Below, piece after piece: positions 41,886-50,223 of a stretch of 64,000 nucleotides of DNA. Position 1 is the first letter of the stretch. Each line of letters begins with the position of its first letter. The notes below the pieces were generated by a model. That model was not told the DNA's origin and did not search any database. It worked only from the letters and a program-made list of their open reading frames with translations. This stretch comes from Rubrivivax rivuli (GTDB lineage: Bacteria; Pseudomonadota; Gammaproteobacteria; Burkholderiales; Burkholderiaceae_C). Location of the stretch: contig NZ_SACR01000005.1 in NCBI RefSeq assembly GCF_004016505.1, positions 434,001-498,000 of the forward strand, given 5' to 3'. Made by a program: the position numbers and the translations under genes.

Positions 41886-43295
41886 ATGACCGAGACCTCC
41901 AGCACCACCCCCGCGCCTGCCACTGCCGGCTTTGCCGCCCTGGGCCTGCCCGCCCCGCTGGTGCGCGCCGCCGCCGCGGCGGGCTGGCGCCAGCCCAGCC
42001 GTGTCCAGGCCGCGGCCCTGCCCGCCGTGCTGGCCGGGCGCGACCTGCAGGTGCAGGCCCCCACGGGCGCCGGCAAGACCGGCGCCTTCCTGTTGCCGCT
42101 GCTGGCCCAGCTGATGGCCGACCCCGCCACCGCCGAGGCCCGCCCGCGCCGCCTGCACGCGCTGGTGCTGGCGCCCACGCGCGACCTCGCGGTGCAGACC
42201 GCCGCCGCGGCGATGGCGCTGGCGCCGGCCTTCAAGACCGTGGCCGCGGTGGGCGGCCTGTCGATCAACCCGCAGATGATGGCGCTGCGCGGCGGCGCCC
42301 ACCTGCTCGTGGCCACGCCGGGCCGCCTGCTGGACCTGAGCCGCCAGAACGCCGTGCGCCTGAACGAGCTGGCTGTGCTGGTGCTGGACGAGGCCGACCG
42401 CCTGCTGGAGCCCGCCTTCGCCGACGAAACGCGGCGCGTGCTGCAGCTGCTGCCGCGCCAGCGCCAGACCCTGCTGTTCAGCGCCACGATGCCCGAGGCC
42501 GTGCAGACACTGGCCGCGGCGGTGCAGCGCGATGCGCTGGTGCTGCAGCTGGCCGATGAAGCGGCTGATGACGCACCTGACGAAGCGGCCGTAGCAGCAG
42601 CCGATGCCCCCGACGACACCGGCCCAGTGGCCCTGCCGGCCAAGCTGCGCCAGCGCGCTTTGGTCGTCGACACGCCCCAGCGCACGCCCTTGCTGCGCCA
42701 CCTGCTGCACACCGAAGGCTGGGCGCGCACGCTGGTCTTCGTGGCCACGCAGCACGCCTGCGAGCACGTGGCCGGCAAGCTGGCGCGCGCCGGCGTGGCG
42801 GCCACCGCCTTCCACGCCCAGCTCAGCCCGGGGCGGCGCAGCGAGGCGCTGCAGGGCCTGCAGAGCGGGCGCTTTCGCGTGGTCGTGGCTACCGACGTGG
42901 CCGCGCGCGGGCTCGACCTGCCGGGCCTGCAGGCGGTGGTGAACTACGACCTGCCGCGCTCGCCGGCCGACCACGTGCACCGTGTCGGGCGCGCCGCCCG
43001 CGCCGGCGCCGAGGGCCTGGCGCTGAGCTTCGTGCTGGCCGATGCGCCGGGCAGCGAGCGCCACTTCCGCCTGATCGAGAAACGCCAGGGGCAGCGCGTG
43101 CCGCGCGAGGTGGTGCCCGGCTTCGAGCCGGTCTTGCCGGCCGCGGATCGGGCCGCTGCCGTCGCGCAGCTGCCGCCTGCGAACGAGGGCAACGGTGGCC
43201 AGGGTGGCGTGAAGGGCCTGCGCCCCAGCCGCAAGGACAAGCTGCGTGCCGCCGCGGCGCGTTCGGCCGCCGCGCGCGGGCCTACATCGCCTTGA
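41886..43295 (+). CDS. DEAD-box RNA helicase (RhlE-like)
   Basis: A 469-residue ATP-dependent RNA helicase. Motifs in order: FAALGLPAPLVRAA with Q motif region, GAGKT in APTGAGKTGAFLLP, PTRDLA, GG, TPGR, DEADR, SAT, then in the second RecA domain VFVATQ, VATDVAARGLDL and HRVGRAARAG. Between the two RecA halves is an acidic Ala/Asp insert (about 222-245) that is not part of the core and is unusual for RhlE. The C-terminal tail is basic (SRKDKLRAAAARSAA), fitting RNA contact. Likely roles are rRNA maturation or RNA decay. Its last 14 bases overlap the end of the convergent LytTR gene. Confidence 0.9.
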   Translation: MTETSSTTPAPATAGFAALGLPAPLVRAAAAAGWRQPSRVQAAALPAVLAGRDLQVQAPTGAGKTGAFLLPLLAQLMADPATAEARPRRLHALVLAPTRDLAVQTAAAAMALAPAFKTVAAVGGLSINPQMMALRGGAHLLVATPGRLLDLSRQNAVRLNELAVLVLDEADRLLEPAFADETRRVLQLLPRQRQTLLFSATMPEAVQTLAAAVQRDALVLQLADEAADDAPDEAAVAAADAPDDTGPVALPAKLRQRALVVDTPQRTPLLRHLLHTEGWARTLVFVATQHACEHVAGKLARAGVAATAFHAQLSPGRRSEALQGLQSGRFRVVVATDVAARGLDLPGLQAVVNYDLPRSPADHVHRVGRAARAGAEGLALSFVLADAPGSERHFRLIEKRQGQRVPREVVPGFEPVLPAADRAAAVAQLPPANEGNGGQGGVKGLRPSRKDKLRAAAARSAAARGPTSP

Positions 43296-44058
43296 ACAGG
43301 TGCACGTAGGCCCGGCTCACGGGCAGCTCGTGCGCGTGGCCCTTGATGCGCAGGAAGAGCCGGCTCGTCTCGTCGCGCCGCGTGCCGGCCAGGAAGGCCA
43401 GGTTGACGATGGTGCTGCGGTGAACCTGCACGAACTGTTCGGGGTCGAGCTGCTGTGCGAGCTCGGTGATGGGCGTACGGATCAGGTGCTCGGCCGTGGC
43501 CGTGTGCACGCAGGTGTACTTGTCGTCGGCGCGGAAGAACAGCACCTCTTCCACCGCCACCTGGTGCGTCAGGTCGCCGGCACTGGCGCGCACCCAGCGC
43601 AGGCGCTGGTGGGGCGGCGTGCCCTGGGCGGCCGGCATCAGCCGCTGCAGTGCGGCCAGCAGGCGCTGGCTCTCGTCGATGCCTACAGCCTCGGCGGGCG
43701 CGGCCAGCGCGCGCTGCACGCGCTCCACCGTGCGCTGCAGGCGTTCGGTGCCCACGGGCTTGAGCACGTAGTCCAGTGCCTCGTTCTCGAAGGCCTGCAC
43801 GGCGTATTCGTCGTAGGCGGTGACGAAGACCACGCGCGTGCGGCCCTCGATGCCCTGGGCCACTTCCAGCCCCGTGAGGCCGGGCATCTGGATGTCGAGG
43901 AAGGCCACGTCGGGCTGCAGCGCGGCGATGCGCTCGGCCGCCTCCACGCCGTTGCGCGCGGTGTGCACGATCTGCAGCGCCGGCCACAGCCGCTGCAGCT
44001 CGGTGGCCAAGGCGCGGGCCAGGTGCGGTTCGTCGTCGGCGATCAGGCAGGTGTTCAT
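43282..44058 (-). CDS. LytTR-family response regulator (AlgR-like)
   Basis: A 258-residue regulator. The receiver (1-120) has IADDEPHLA, phospho-acceptor Asp in FLDIQMPGLTG, Thr/Ala (FVTAYDEYAVQAF) and Lys in LKPVG. The C-terminal LytTR DNA-binding domain starts near 150 (VEEVLFFRADDKYTCVHT, FVQVHRSTIVNLAFL, LPVSRAYVHLFKAM). It pairs with the LytS-type kinase gene just upstream, whose stop overlaps its start as ATGA. The pair is divergent from an algC-like mutase gene, as AlgR and algC are linked by regulation in Pseudomonas. Target is inferred only. Confidence 0.9.
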   Translation of the reverse strand: MNTCLIADDEPHLARALATELQRLWPALQIVHTARNGVEAAERIAALQPDVAFLDIQMPGLTGLEVAQGIEGRTRVVFVTAYDEYAVQAFENEALDYVLKPVGTERLQRTVERVQRALAAPAEAVGIDESQRLLAALQRLMPAAQGTPPHQRLRWVRASAGDLTHQVAVEEVLFFRADDKYTCVHTATAEHLIRTPITELAQQLDPEQFVQVHRSTIVNLAFLAGTRRDETSRLFLRIKGHAHELPVSRAYVHLFKAM

Positions 44059-45197
44059 GGGGCGGCAAGCTCCGGGTGCAGCGGGATGGTGATGCGGGCC
44101 AGCGTGCCCTGCGGTGCAGCGGCCTGCAGTTCCAGCCGCGCCTCGGGGCCGAAACGCGCCTGCAGGCGTTCGCGGATGTTGCTGAGGGCCACGCCGTTGC
44201 CGCGGCGCGCGCCCGGGCGGGCTGGCGCGTTCAGGCCCAGGCCGTCGTCCTGCACCTCCAGCCGCAGCGTGCCGCCCTGCAGCTGGGCGCGCACCTGCAC
44301 GGTGCCGCCTTCGATGCTGGGCTCCAGGCCGTGCATCACGGCGTTCTCCACCAGCGGCTGCAGCAGCAGCGGCGGCAGCCGCTGCGCGCGCGCGGCCTCG
44401 TCGGCGCTGATCTCGAAGCGCAGCCGGTCTTCCATGCGACCCTGCAGCAGCTGCAGGTAGCGCTGCGCCAGCTCCAGTTCCTGCCCCACGGTGCTGTGCT
44501 CGCTGCGCATCTGGCCCAGGCTGGCGCGAAGGTAGTCGGTGAAGCTGCCCAGCATCTGCTTGGCCTTGGGCAGGTCGTGGTCCATCAGGCTCTGCACGTT
44601 GGCCAAGGTGTTGAAGAGGAAGTGCGGTTCGATCTGCGCCTGCAGCAGCCGCAGCTGTGCCTCTTGCGCCTGGCGCTTGAGCTGTTCTTCGTGCCACTGC
44701 TGCCAGGCCCACAGGCCCCACACCACGCTGGCGAAGACGGCGAAGATCGAGACCGAGATCCAGCTGCTGCGCGGCGCCCAGTCCACGCGGCCCATGCCCG
44801 GCACCTGCCCCAGCAGCAGGTAGGCCAGCAGGAAACCCAGCCCGACGCAGGCCATCGAGGTGACGCCGTAGAACAGGCCCACCAGCACGCCGGGCTCGCC
44901 ATTGACCCAGACCAGGAACCGGTCGGAAGCCAGCCGCTCGATGGCCGTGTAGACGATGTGGAAGACCACGCCGATGATCAGCGAGGTCAGCATCAGTGGC
45001 AGCGCCACCTCGTAAACCTGAGTGAGCGTGGGCACCCGCCGGCTGGCCACCAGCGCCACCAGCGAGAGCGCGCCGCCCCAGCACAGCGCCACCAGGCCCG
45101 TCATCACCCACAGCGCCCACTCGGGCGCGGCATGGCGGCGCTTGAGCTTGAAGAAGTCCTGGCGGGCCAGGCGCAGGGTGGCGATGAAGTTCTGCAT
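44055..45197 (-). CDS. LytS/AlgZ-type sensor histidine kinase
   Basis: A 380-residue kinase. Four to five helices in residues 30-160 form the sensor, then a His-kinase domain with the diagnostic QIEPHFLFNTLANVQ, where the His near 200 is the phospho-acceptor of this family, and an ATP domain with LLLQPLVENAVMHGL and the G-box DDGLGLN and GNGVALSNIRERL. No extracellular ligand domain is seen, so the signal is probably sensed within the membrane. Start at 45197 is chosen for the conserved short leader before the first helix. Co-translated with the LytTR regulator downstream (ATGA overlap). Confidence 0.9.
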   Translation of the reverse strand: MQNFIATLRLARQDFFKLKRRHAAPEWALWVMTGLVALCWGGALSLVALVASRRVPTLTQVYEVALPLMLTSLIIGVVFHIVYTAIERLASDRFLVWVNGEPGVLVGLFYGVTSMACVGLGFLLAYLLLGQVPGMGRVDWAPRSSWISVSIFAVFASVVWGLWAWQQWHEEQLKRQAQEAQLRLLQAQIEPHFLFNTLANVQSLMDHDLPKAKQMLGSFTDYLRASLGQMRSEHSTVGQELELAQRYLQLLQGRMEDRLRFEISADEAARAQRLPPLLLQPLVENAVMHGLEPSIEGGTVQVRAQLQGGTLRLEVQDDGLGLNAPARPGARRGNGVALSNIRERLQARFGPEARLELQAAAPQGTLARITIPLHPELAAP

Positions 45198-45290
45198 GGC
45201 CCCGCAGTCTAGGCAGGCCGTGCCGCGGCGCCGCGCCGGCGCGACGGATCGACAGCCGGGCCGCCAGACCGCCGGCCACGCCGGCCTTCC

Positions 45291-45296
45291 TACAAT
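45291..45296 (+). promoter_or_regulatory. Candidate -10 for the mutase gene
   Basis: TACAAT (5 of 6) lies 33 bases before the mutase ATG in the 132-base divergent region. No good -35 hexamer. The same TACAAT-like word recurs near other starts here and may be the usual -10 in this genome. Confidence 0.4.
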
Positions 45297-45329
45297 CGCG
45301 CGACCTCCCAAGCTCCAAGATCCTCAGCC

Positions 45330-46733
45330 ATGCACATCGATCCCACCGTCTTCAAGGCCTACGACATCCGCGGCATCGTCGGCAAGAACATCGACGAGAC
45401 CTTCGCCGAGCACCTGGGCCGCGCCTTCGGCAGCGAGGCCCTGGCCGCGGGCGAGAAGGCCGTGGCGGTGGGCCGCGACGGGCGCCTGTCGGGCCCCGGT
45501 CTGGCGGCAGCGCTGATCCGCGGCCTGAAGAGCACGGGCCTGGACGTGGTGGACATCGGCATGGTGACCACGCCCATGCTGTACTACGTGGCCGCCACGC
45601 GGGCCGCGCACGGCTGCACCAGCGGCATCCAGGTCACGGGCAGCCACAACCCGAAGGACTACAACGGCTTCAAGATGGTGATGGGCGGCCGGGCCATCTA
45701 CGGCGACGACATCCAGAAGCTGAAGCAGCGCATCGAGACCGAGATCTACACCACGAAGCGCGGCCGCAGCGCCAAGATGGACGTACTGGCCGAGTACACG
45801 CAGCGCATCGTCGGCGACGTGAAGCTGGCGCGCTCCATGAAGGTGGTGGTGGACAGCGGCAACGGCATTCCCGGCGCCAGCGCGCCCGGCATCCTGCGCG
45901 CCCTGGGTTGCGAGGTCATCGACCTCTACAGCACCGTGGACGGCGACTTCCCCAACCACCACCCCGACCCCAGCAAGCCCGAGAACCTGGAGGTCTTGAA
46001 GACGGTCGTGCGCGCCACCGGCGCCGAGATCGGCCTGGCCTTCGACGGCGACGGCGACCGCCTGGGCGTGGTCACGGCCACCGGCAACATCATCTACCCC
46101 GACCGCCAGATCATGCTGTTCGCGCGCGACATCCTCTCGCGCAACAAGGGCGGCACCATCATCTACGACGTGAAGTGCAGCCAGCGCCTGCCCGTGGCCA
46201 TCAAGAAGGCGGGCGGCAAGCCGCTGATGTGGAAGACCGGCCACTCGCTGATCAAGGCCAAGCTCAAGGAGATCGGCGCGCCCTTCGCCGGCGAGATGAG
46301 CGGCCACCTCTTCTTCGGTGAGCGCTGGTATGGCTTCGACGACGCGATGTACACCGCGGCGCGCCTGCTGGAGATCCTGGCCAAGCAGAAGAACCCCAGC
46401 GCCTTCCTCGATGCGCTGCCCACCAGCTTCAGCACGCCCGAGCTGAACGTGCCGTGCGCCGAGGGCGAGCACCACAGCGTGGTGGCCGAGCTGCTGGCGC
46501 GCGTGGCCGATGGCCGCATGAAGTTCGAAGGAGGCGAGGTCGGCACCATCGACGGCCTGCGGGTGGACTTTGCCGACGGCTTCGGCCTCATCCGCGCCAG
46601 CAACACCACGCCGGTGCTGGTGCTGCGGTTCGAAGGCCACACCGACGAGGCCCTGCACCGCATCGAGGCCCAGTTCATGGCCGCGCTGCGCGAGGTGAAG
46701 CCCGACGCGCAGGTGGCTGCCGCCGCGCACTGA
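45330..46733 (+). CDS. Phosphomannomutase/phosphoglucomutase (AlgC/ManB type)
   Basis: A 467-residue alpha-D-phosphohexomutase that interconverts 1- and 6-phosphates of mannose and glucose, feeding LPS core and exopolysaccharide synthesis. Four conserved loops are intact: phospho-Ser in TGSHNPKDYNG, metal loop DGDGDR, sugar loop GEMSGH and phosphate loop RASNTTP. Length and loop spacing match the AlgC/CpsG group. It begins 132 bases from the divergent LytS/LytTR pair, which may regulate it. The next gene, waaA, begins 32 bases on, so both probably form an LPS operon. Preference for mannose or glucose cannot be read from the sequence. Confidence 0.93.
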   Translation: MHIDPTVFKAYDIRGIVGKNIDETFAEHLGRAFGSEALAAGEKAVAVGRDGRLSGPGLAAALIRGLKSTGLDVVDIGMVTTPMLYYVAATRAAHGCTSGIQVTGSHNPKDYNGFKMVMGGRAIYGDDIQKLKQRIETEIYTTKRGRSAKMDVLAEYTQRIVGDVKLARSMKVVVDSGNGIPGASAPGILRALGCEVIDLYSTVDGDFPNHHPDPSKPENLEVLKTVVRATGAEIGLAFDGDGDRLGVVTATGNIIYPDRQIMLFARDILSRNKGGTIIYDVKCSQRLPVAIKKAGGKPLMWKTGHSLIKAKLKEIGAPFAGEMSGHLFFGERWYGFDDAMYTAARLLEILAKQKNPSAFLDALPTSFSTPELNVPCAEGEHHSVVAELLARVADGRMKFEGGEVGTIDGLRVDFADGFGLIRASNTTPVLVLRFEGHTDEALHRIEAQFMAALREVKPDAQVAAAAH

Positions 46734-46765
46734 CACCCACCGACGGCCGCCACGCGCGCCCACCG

Positions 46766-48064
46766 ATGAGCGAGCCGCTGGCGCGCGCGCTCTACGCGCT
46801 GCTGTTGCGCCTGGCCACGCCGCTGTACCTGGCGCGCCTGTGGTGGCGCGGCCGGCGCGAGCCGGCCTACCGCAGCCACTGGCGCGAGCGCCTGGGCTGG
46901 CCCGCAGCCGGCACGCCGCCGGTGCCTGGGCGGCTGTGGCTGCACGCGGTGTCCTTGGGGGAAACGCTGGCCGCGGCCCCGCTCGTGCAGGCGCTGCGCG
47001 AGCAGCGGCCCGGCTTGCAGTTCCTGCTGACGCACAGCACCGCCACCGGGCGTGAAGCCGGCGCGAAGCTGCTGCAGCCCGGCGACGCCCAGGCCTGGCT
47101 GCCCTACGACACGCCCGGCGCGGTGCGGCGCTTCCTGCGCGCGCACCGGCCCAGCGGGGGCGTGCTGATGGAAACCGAGATCTGGCCCGTGCTGCTGCAC
47201 GCGGCGCAGGCCGAGGGCGTGCCCGTGGTGCTGGCCAACGCCCGGCTTTCGGCGCGCAGCGCGCGCAAGGGCCGGCGCCTGGCCACGCTGCTGCACGGCG
47301 CTGCCGCGCGCTTGAGCACCGCACTGGCGCAGACCGACGCCGATGCCCAACGCCTGGCCGAGGCCGGCGCGCGCAAGGTGCAGGTGATGGGCAACCTGAA
47401 GTTCGACATCACGCCCCGGCCCGAACTGCTGGCGCGCGGCCAGGCCTGGCGCCAGCTGCTGGGCCGGCCGGTGGTGCTGGCCGCCGTCACGCGTGAAGGC
47501 GAAGAGGCGCTGCTGCTGGCGGCGTGGGCGGCGCTCCCCGCGGCAGGGCGGCCGCTGCTGCTGATCGTGCCGCGCCATCCGCAGCGTTTCGACGAAGTGG
47601 CCGCGCTCGTCGCGGAGGCCGGCTTCAGCCTGCAGCGGCGCAGCGCGTGGGGCACATCACCAGCGCCGGAGGCCGTTCGTGCCGAGGTCTGGCTGGGCGA
47701 CAGCCTGGGCGAGATGGCGCAGTACTACGCCTGCGCCGACGTGGCATTGCTGGGCGGCAGCTTCGCGCCACTGGGCGGGCAGAACCTCATCGAGGCCGCG
47801 GCCTGTGGCTGCCCGCTGCTGATGGGCCCGCACACCTTCAACTTCGCGCAGGCGGCTGAAGACGCGCTGGCTGCCGGCGCGGCCGAGCGTCTGCCCGACC
47901 TGCCCTCGGCGGTGGCCCGGGGCTGTGCGCTGCTGGCCGCCGCGGGTGCAGCCGATCGCGAGGTCATGGTCGTCCGCGCCCGCCGCTTTGCCGCGGCACA
48001 CCGCGGCGCCGCGGCACGCATGGCCGCCGCCGTGCTGGCGGTGCAGAAGCCGGCGCCGCGCTGA
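46766..48064 (+). CDS. waaA: 3-deoxy-D-manno-octulosonic acid (Kdo) transferase
   Basis: A 432-residue membrane-associated enzyme adding Kdo to lipid A. N-terminal helix (LYALLLRLATPLYLARLW) anchors it to the inner membrane. The glycosyltransferase N-domain has the conserved GRLWLHAVSLGE, with catalytic Glu, and GVLMETEIWP; the C-domain has GGSFAPLGGQNLIEAAACGCPLLMGPHTFNF, the CMP-Kdo site. All are in the usual order and length. Start ATG 46766, 32 bases after the mutase stop. Whether it adds one or two Kdo units cannot be told. Its stop codon is half of a 12-bp palindrome shared with the convergent lipoprotein stop. Confidence 0.93.
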   Translation: MSEPLARALYALLLRLATPLYLARLWWRGRREPAYRSHWRERLGWPAAGTPPVPGRLWLHAVSLGETLAAAPLVQALREQRPGLQFLLTHSTATGREAGAKLLQPGDAQAWLPYDTPGAVRRFLRAHRPSGGVLMETEIWPVLLHAAQAEGVPVVLANARLSARSARKGRRLATLLHGAAARLSTALAQTDADAQRLAEAGARKVQVMGNLKFDITPRPELLARGQAWRQLLGRPVVLAAVTREGEEALLLAAWAALPAAGRPLLLIVPRHPQRFDEVAALVAEAGFSLQRRSAWGTSPAPEAVRAEVWLGDSLGEMAQYYACADVALLGGSFAPLGGQNLIEAAACGCPLLMGPHTFNFAQAAEDALAAGAAERLPDLPSAVARGCALLAAAGAADREVMVVRARRFAAAHRGAAARMAAAVLAVQKPAPR

Positions 48065-48072
48065 GCGCTCAG
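48061..48072. repeat. 12-bp palindrome containing both convergent stop codons
   Basis: CTGAGCGCTCAG is perfectly symmetric; its TGA ends waaA on the plus strand and the mirrored TGA ends the lipoprotein on the minus strand. No intergenic terminator is otherwise present. Confidence 0.6.
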
Positions 48073-48350
48073 CGCTCCTTGGGCAACTCGGCCGGGATGC
48101 TCTTGGCCCACTCCTGGTCGAGCTCGCGGCGCTTGTCGACCTCGGCGCTGTCACGGCACTTGGTGACGGCCACTCGCAAGCCGGTAGGGACCTCGCGTGT
48201 GCAGATGACGCCGGGCGTGTTGCCCGTCTCGGCGCTGGCCACCTGCTTGCCGGCGTAGGAAGGCGCCTGGATCTTGGTGGGTGGTGTGTGTTCGCAAGCC
48301 GCCAGCAGCATGAGCGCCGCGGCCAGTGTGAGTGCTGGGATGGCCTTCAT
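48069..48350 (-). CDS. Small outer-envelope lipoprotein
   Basis: A 93-residue protein with a clean type-II signal peptide: basic start MKAIP, hydrophobic ALTLAAALMLLAAC with the lipobox LAAC, Cys at about residue 19. The mature part is hydrophilic with three more Cys (VICTRE, VTKCRD) that could be disulfide-bonded. Residues after the Cys are Glu and His, which would send it to the outer membrane under the usual rule. Function unknown; not a recognised family. Conserved small proteins of this sort occur in related genera. Confidence 0.78.
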   Translation of the reverse strand: MKAIPALTLAAALMLLAACEHTPPTKIQAPSYAGKQVASAETGNTPGVICTREVPTGLRVAVTKCRDSAEVDKRRELDQEWAKSIPAELPKER

Positions 48351-48494
48351 GGGGACCCCGAGGTCGTGGTGAATGCGCCGAGCATACGGGCTGCGGGCCG
48401 GGCTGTGTCACTGTGCGGGCCTTCAGGCGCGGGGCCGTTGCCCTCCAGGTCAGCGTGATGTGGCGCGGCGCCTCAGTTCTTCGCGGGCCGGGGA

Positions 48495-50075
48495 TCAAGC
48501 CATCCTGCCGTGGGCCTGCAACTTGAAGACCGAGACGGCGTTCACCAACTGCGACGCCTGCTGGCGCAGGCTCTCGGCGGCCGCGGCGCCTTCTTCCACC
48601 AGCGCCGCGTTCTGCTGCGTGGCCTGGTCCATCTCGGTGACGGCAGCGCTGATCTGCGCCACGCCCTGGCTCTGCTCGACGCTGGCCGCGCTGATCTCGC
48701 CCATCACGTCGGTGGCGCGTCGGATCGCGCTGACGACTTCTTCCATGGTGTCGCGGGCGCGGCCCACCAGCGCCGTGCCGTGGTCGACCTGCTCCACGCT
48801 GGCCTGGATGAGCTGCTTGATCTCCTTGGCGGCCGTGGCCGAGCGGCCAGCCAGCGTGCGCACCTCGGCCGCCACCACGGCAAAGCCGCGGCCCTGCTCG
48901 CCGGCGCGGGCGGCTTCCACGGCGGCGTTCAGCGCCAGGATGTTGGTCTGGAAGGCGATGCCGTCGACCACGCCGATGATGTCGGCGATCTTCTGGCTGC
49001 TGCCGTGGATGCCGCTCATGGTCTGCACCACCTGGGCCACCACCTCGCCGCCTTGCGTGGCCACGGTGGAGGCGGCCTGCGCCAGCTGGCTGGCCTGGCG
49101 GGCGTTGTCGGCGGTGTGCTTCACGGTGGTGCCGAGTTGCTCCATCGAGGCGGCGGTCTGCTGCAGCGCCGAAGCCTGGCGTTCCGTGCGCTGGCTGAGG
49201 TCTTGATTGCCCTGGGCGATTTCGCTGCTGGCCGTGGCTACCGATTCGGAGCCCTGGCGCACGCCGTGCACCAGGCCGGCGAGGCCGTCGCGCATGGTGC
49301 GCAGCGCGTACAGCATGCTTTGTGTGTCGCCCGGGCGAACCTGCACGTCGGTGCTCAGATCGCCCGCCGCGATGCGTGCCGCCACGGCGCTGGCGTAGAC
49401 GGGCTCGCCGCCGATCTGCTGCAGCAGGCTGCGCGACACCGCCACGCCCAGCGCCAGCAGCACGCCCATCAGCACCAGCGTCTGCAGGCCCGTGCCCAGC
49501 GCCGCGGCGGCGATGGTGGCATCCACGCTGTCGATGTAGACGCCCGAGCCGAGCACCCAGCCCCAGGGCTCGAAGCCCTTGACGTAGGACAGCTTCTCCA
49601 CCGGTTCGTCATGCCCCGGCTTGGGCCACATGTACGAGACGAAACCGCTGCCCGTGGGGCTGGCGCGCACCGTCTTGACGAACTCCACGAACAGCGCCTT
49701 GCCGGTGGGGTCCTTGTTTTCGGTGAGGTCCTTGCCATCCAGCGCCGGCTTGATGGCGTGCATCACCATGCGCGGGTGCATGTCGTTGATCCAGAAGTAC
49801 TCGTCGCCGCTGTAGCGCAGCGACTTCACGGCCGCCTTGGCGCGCGCCTGTGCTTCGGCCACGGGGTAGGTGCCGCGCACGGCTTCCTCGTGGTAGTGGG
49901 CGATGAGCTTGTGCGCGATCTCCACCGTCTGGCGCACGGCCGACTTGCGCTCTTCCAGCACGGTGCGCCGCTCGGCGGCCAGTGCCAGCACGGCGATCAG
50001 GGCCACCCCGAGCAAGGCGCTGCCCACGATGAGGGCGAGCCGGCGCGCCAGGCTGAGGCTGTGAAGGAACTTCAT
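48495..50075 (-). CDS. Methyl-accepting chemotaxis protein with periplasmic Cache sensor
   Basis: A 526-residue receptor. Helix 1 (about 12-33) and helix 2 (about 188-210) bracket a periplasmic single-Cache (sCache_2) domain with the features SGDEYFWINDMHPRMVMHAIKP and VKGFEPWGWVLGSGVYID, a sensor type for small organic acids such as pyruvate. A HAMP (about 212-265) and the cytoplasmic signalling domain with the conserved hairpin tip IIGVVDGIAFQTNILALNAAVEAARAGEQGRGFAVVA follow. No C-terminal CheB/CheR pentapeptide is present. It stands alone, with no che genes nearby. A 7-bp hairpin lies 22-40 bases upstream of its start. Confidence 0.92.
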   Translation of the reverse strand: MKFLHSLSLARRLALIVGSALLGVALIAVLALAAERRTVLEERKSAVRQTVEIAHKLIAHYHEEAVRGTYPVAEAQARAKAAVKSLRYSGDEYFWINDMHPRMVMHAIKPALDGKDLTENKDPTGKALFVEFVKTVRASPTGSGFVSYMWPKPGHDEPVEKLSYVKGFEPWGWVLGSGVYIDSVDATIAAAALGTGLQTLVLMGVLLALGVAVSRSLLQQIGGEPVYASAVAARIAAGDLSTDVQVRPGDTQSMLYALRTMRDGLAGLVHGVRQGSESVATASSEIAQGNQDLSQRTERQASALQQTAASMEQLGTTVKHTADNARQASQLAQAASTVATQGGEVVAQVVQTMSGIHGSSQKIADIIGVVDGIAFQTNILALNAAVEAARAGEQGRGFAVVAAEVRTLAGRSATAAKEIKQLIQASVEQVDHGTALVGRARDTMEEVVSAIRRATDVMGEISAASVEQSQGVAQISAAVTEMDQATQQNAALVEEGAAAAESLRQQASQLVNAVSVFKLQAHGRMA

Positions 50076-50096
50076 GGACGGGAACTCCGGGTCGGG

Positions 50097-50115
50097 GCAT
50101 CGGGATGTCCGATGC
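50097..50115. promoter_or_regulatory. Small inverted repeat upstream of the chemoreceptor
   Basis: GCATCGG and CCGATGC form a 7-bp stem around 5 bases, 22 bases before the chemoreceptor start. It could be an operator or mRNA leader stem; no regulator can be named. Confidence 0.3.
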
Positions 50116-50223
50116 CGTGTCAGGCTTCGCAGGGTTTTCGTCCTGGACGGACCGACCTTGAGTGATTTCTGACCGCCTCGCCGGCCGGGCCGCAGGCCCC
50201 GGCCCGGACCCCGGCTCTGCGGC

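Noticed and set aside
41886..43295. Helicase linker insert as a separate fused domain
   Set aside because: The insert is only about 25 low-complexity acidic residues, too short for a fold.
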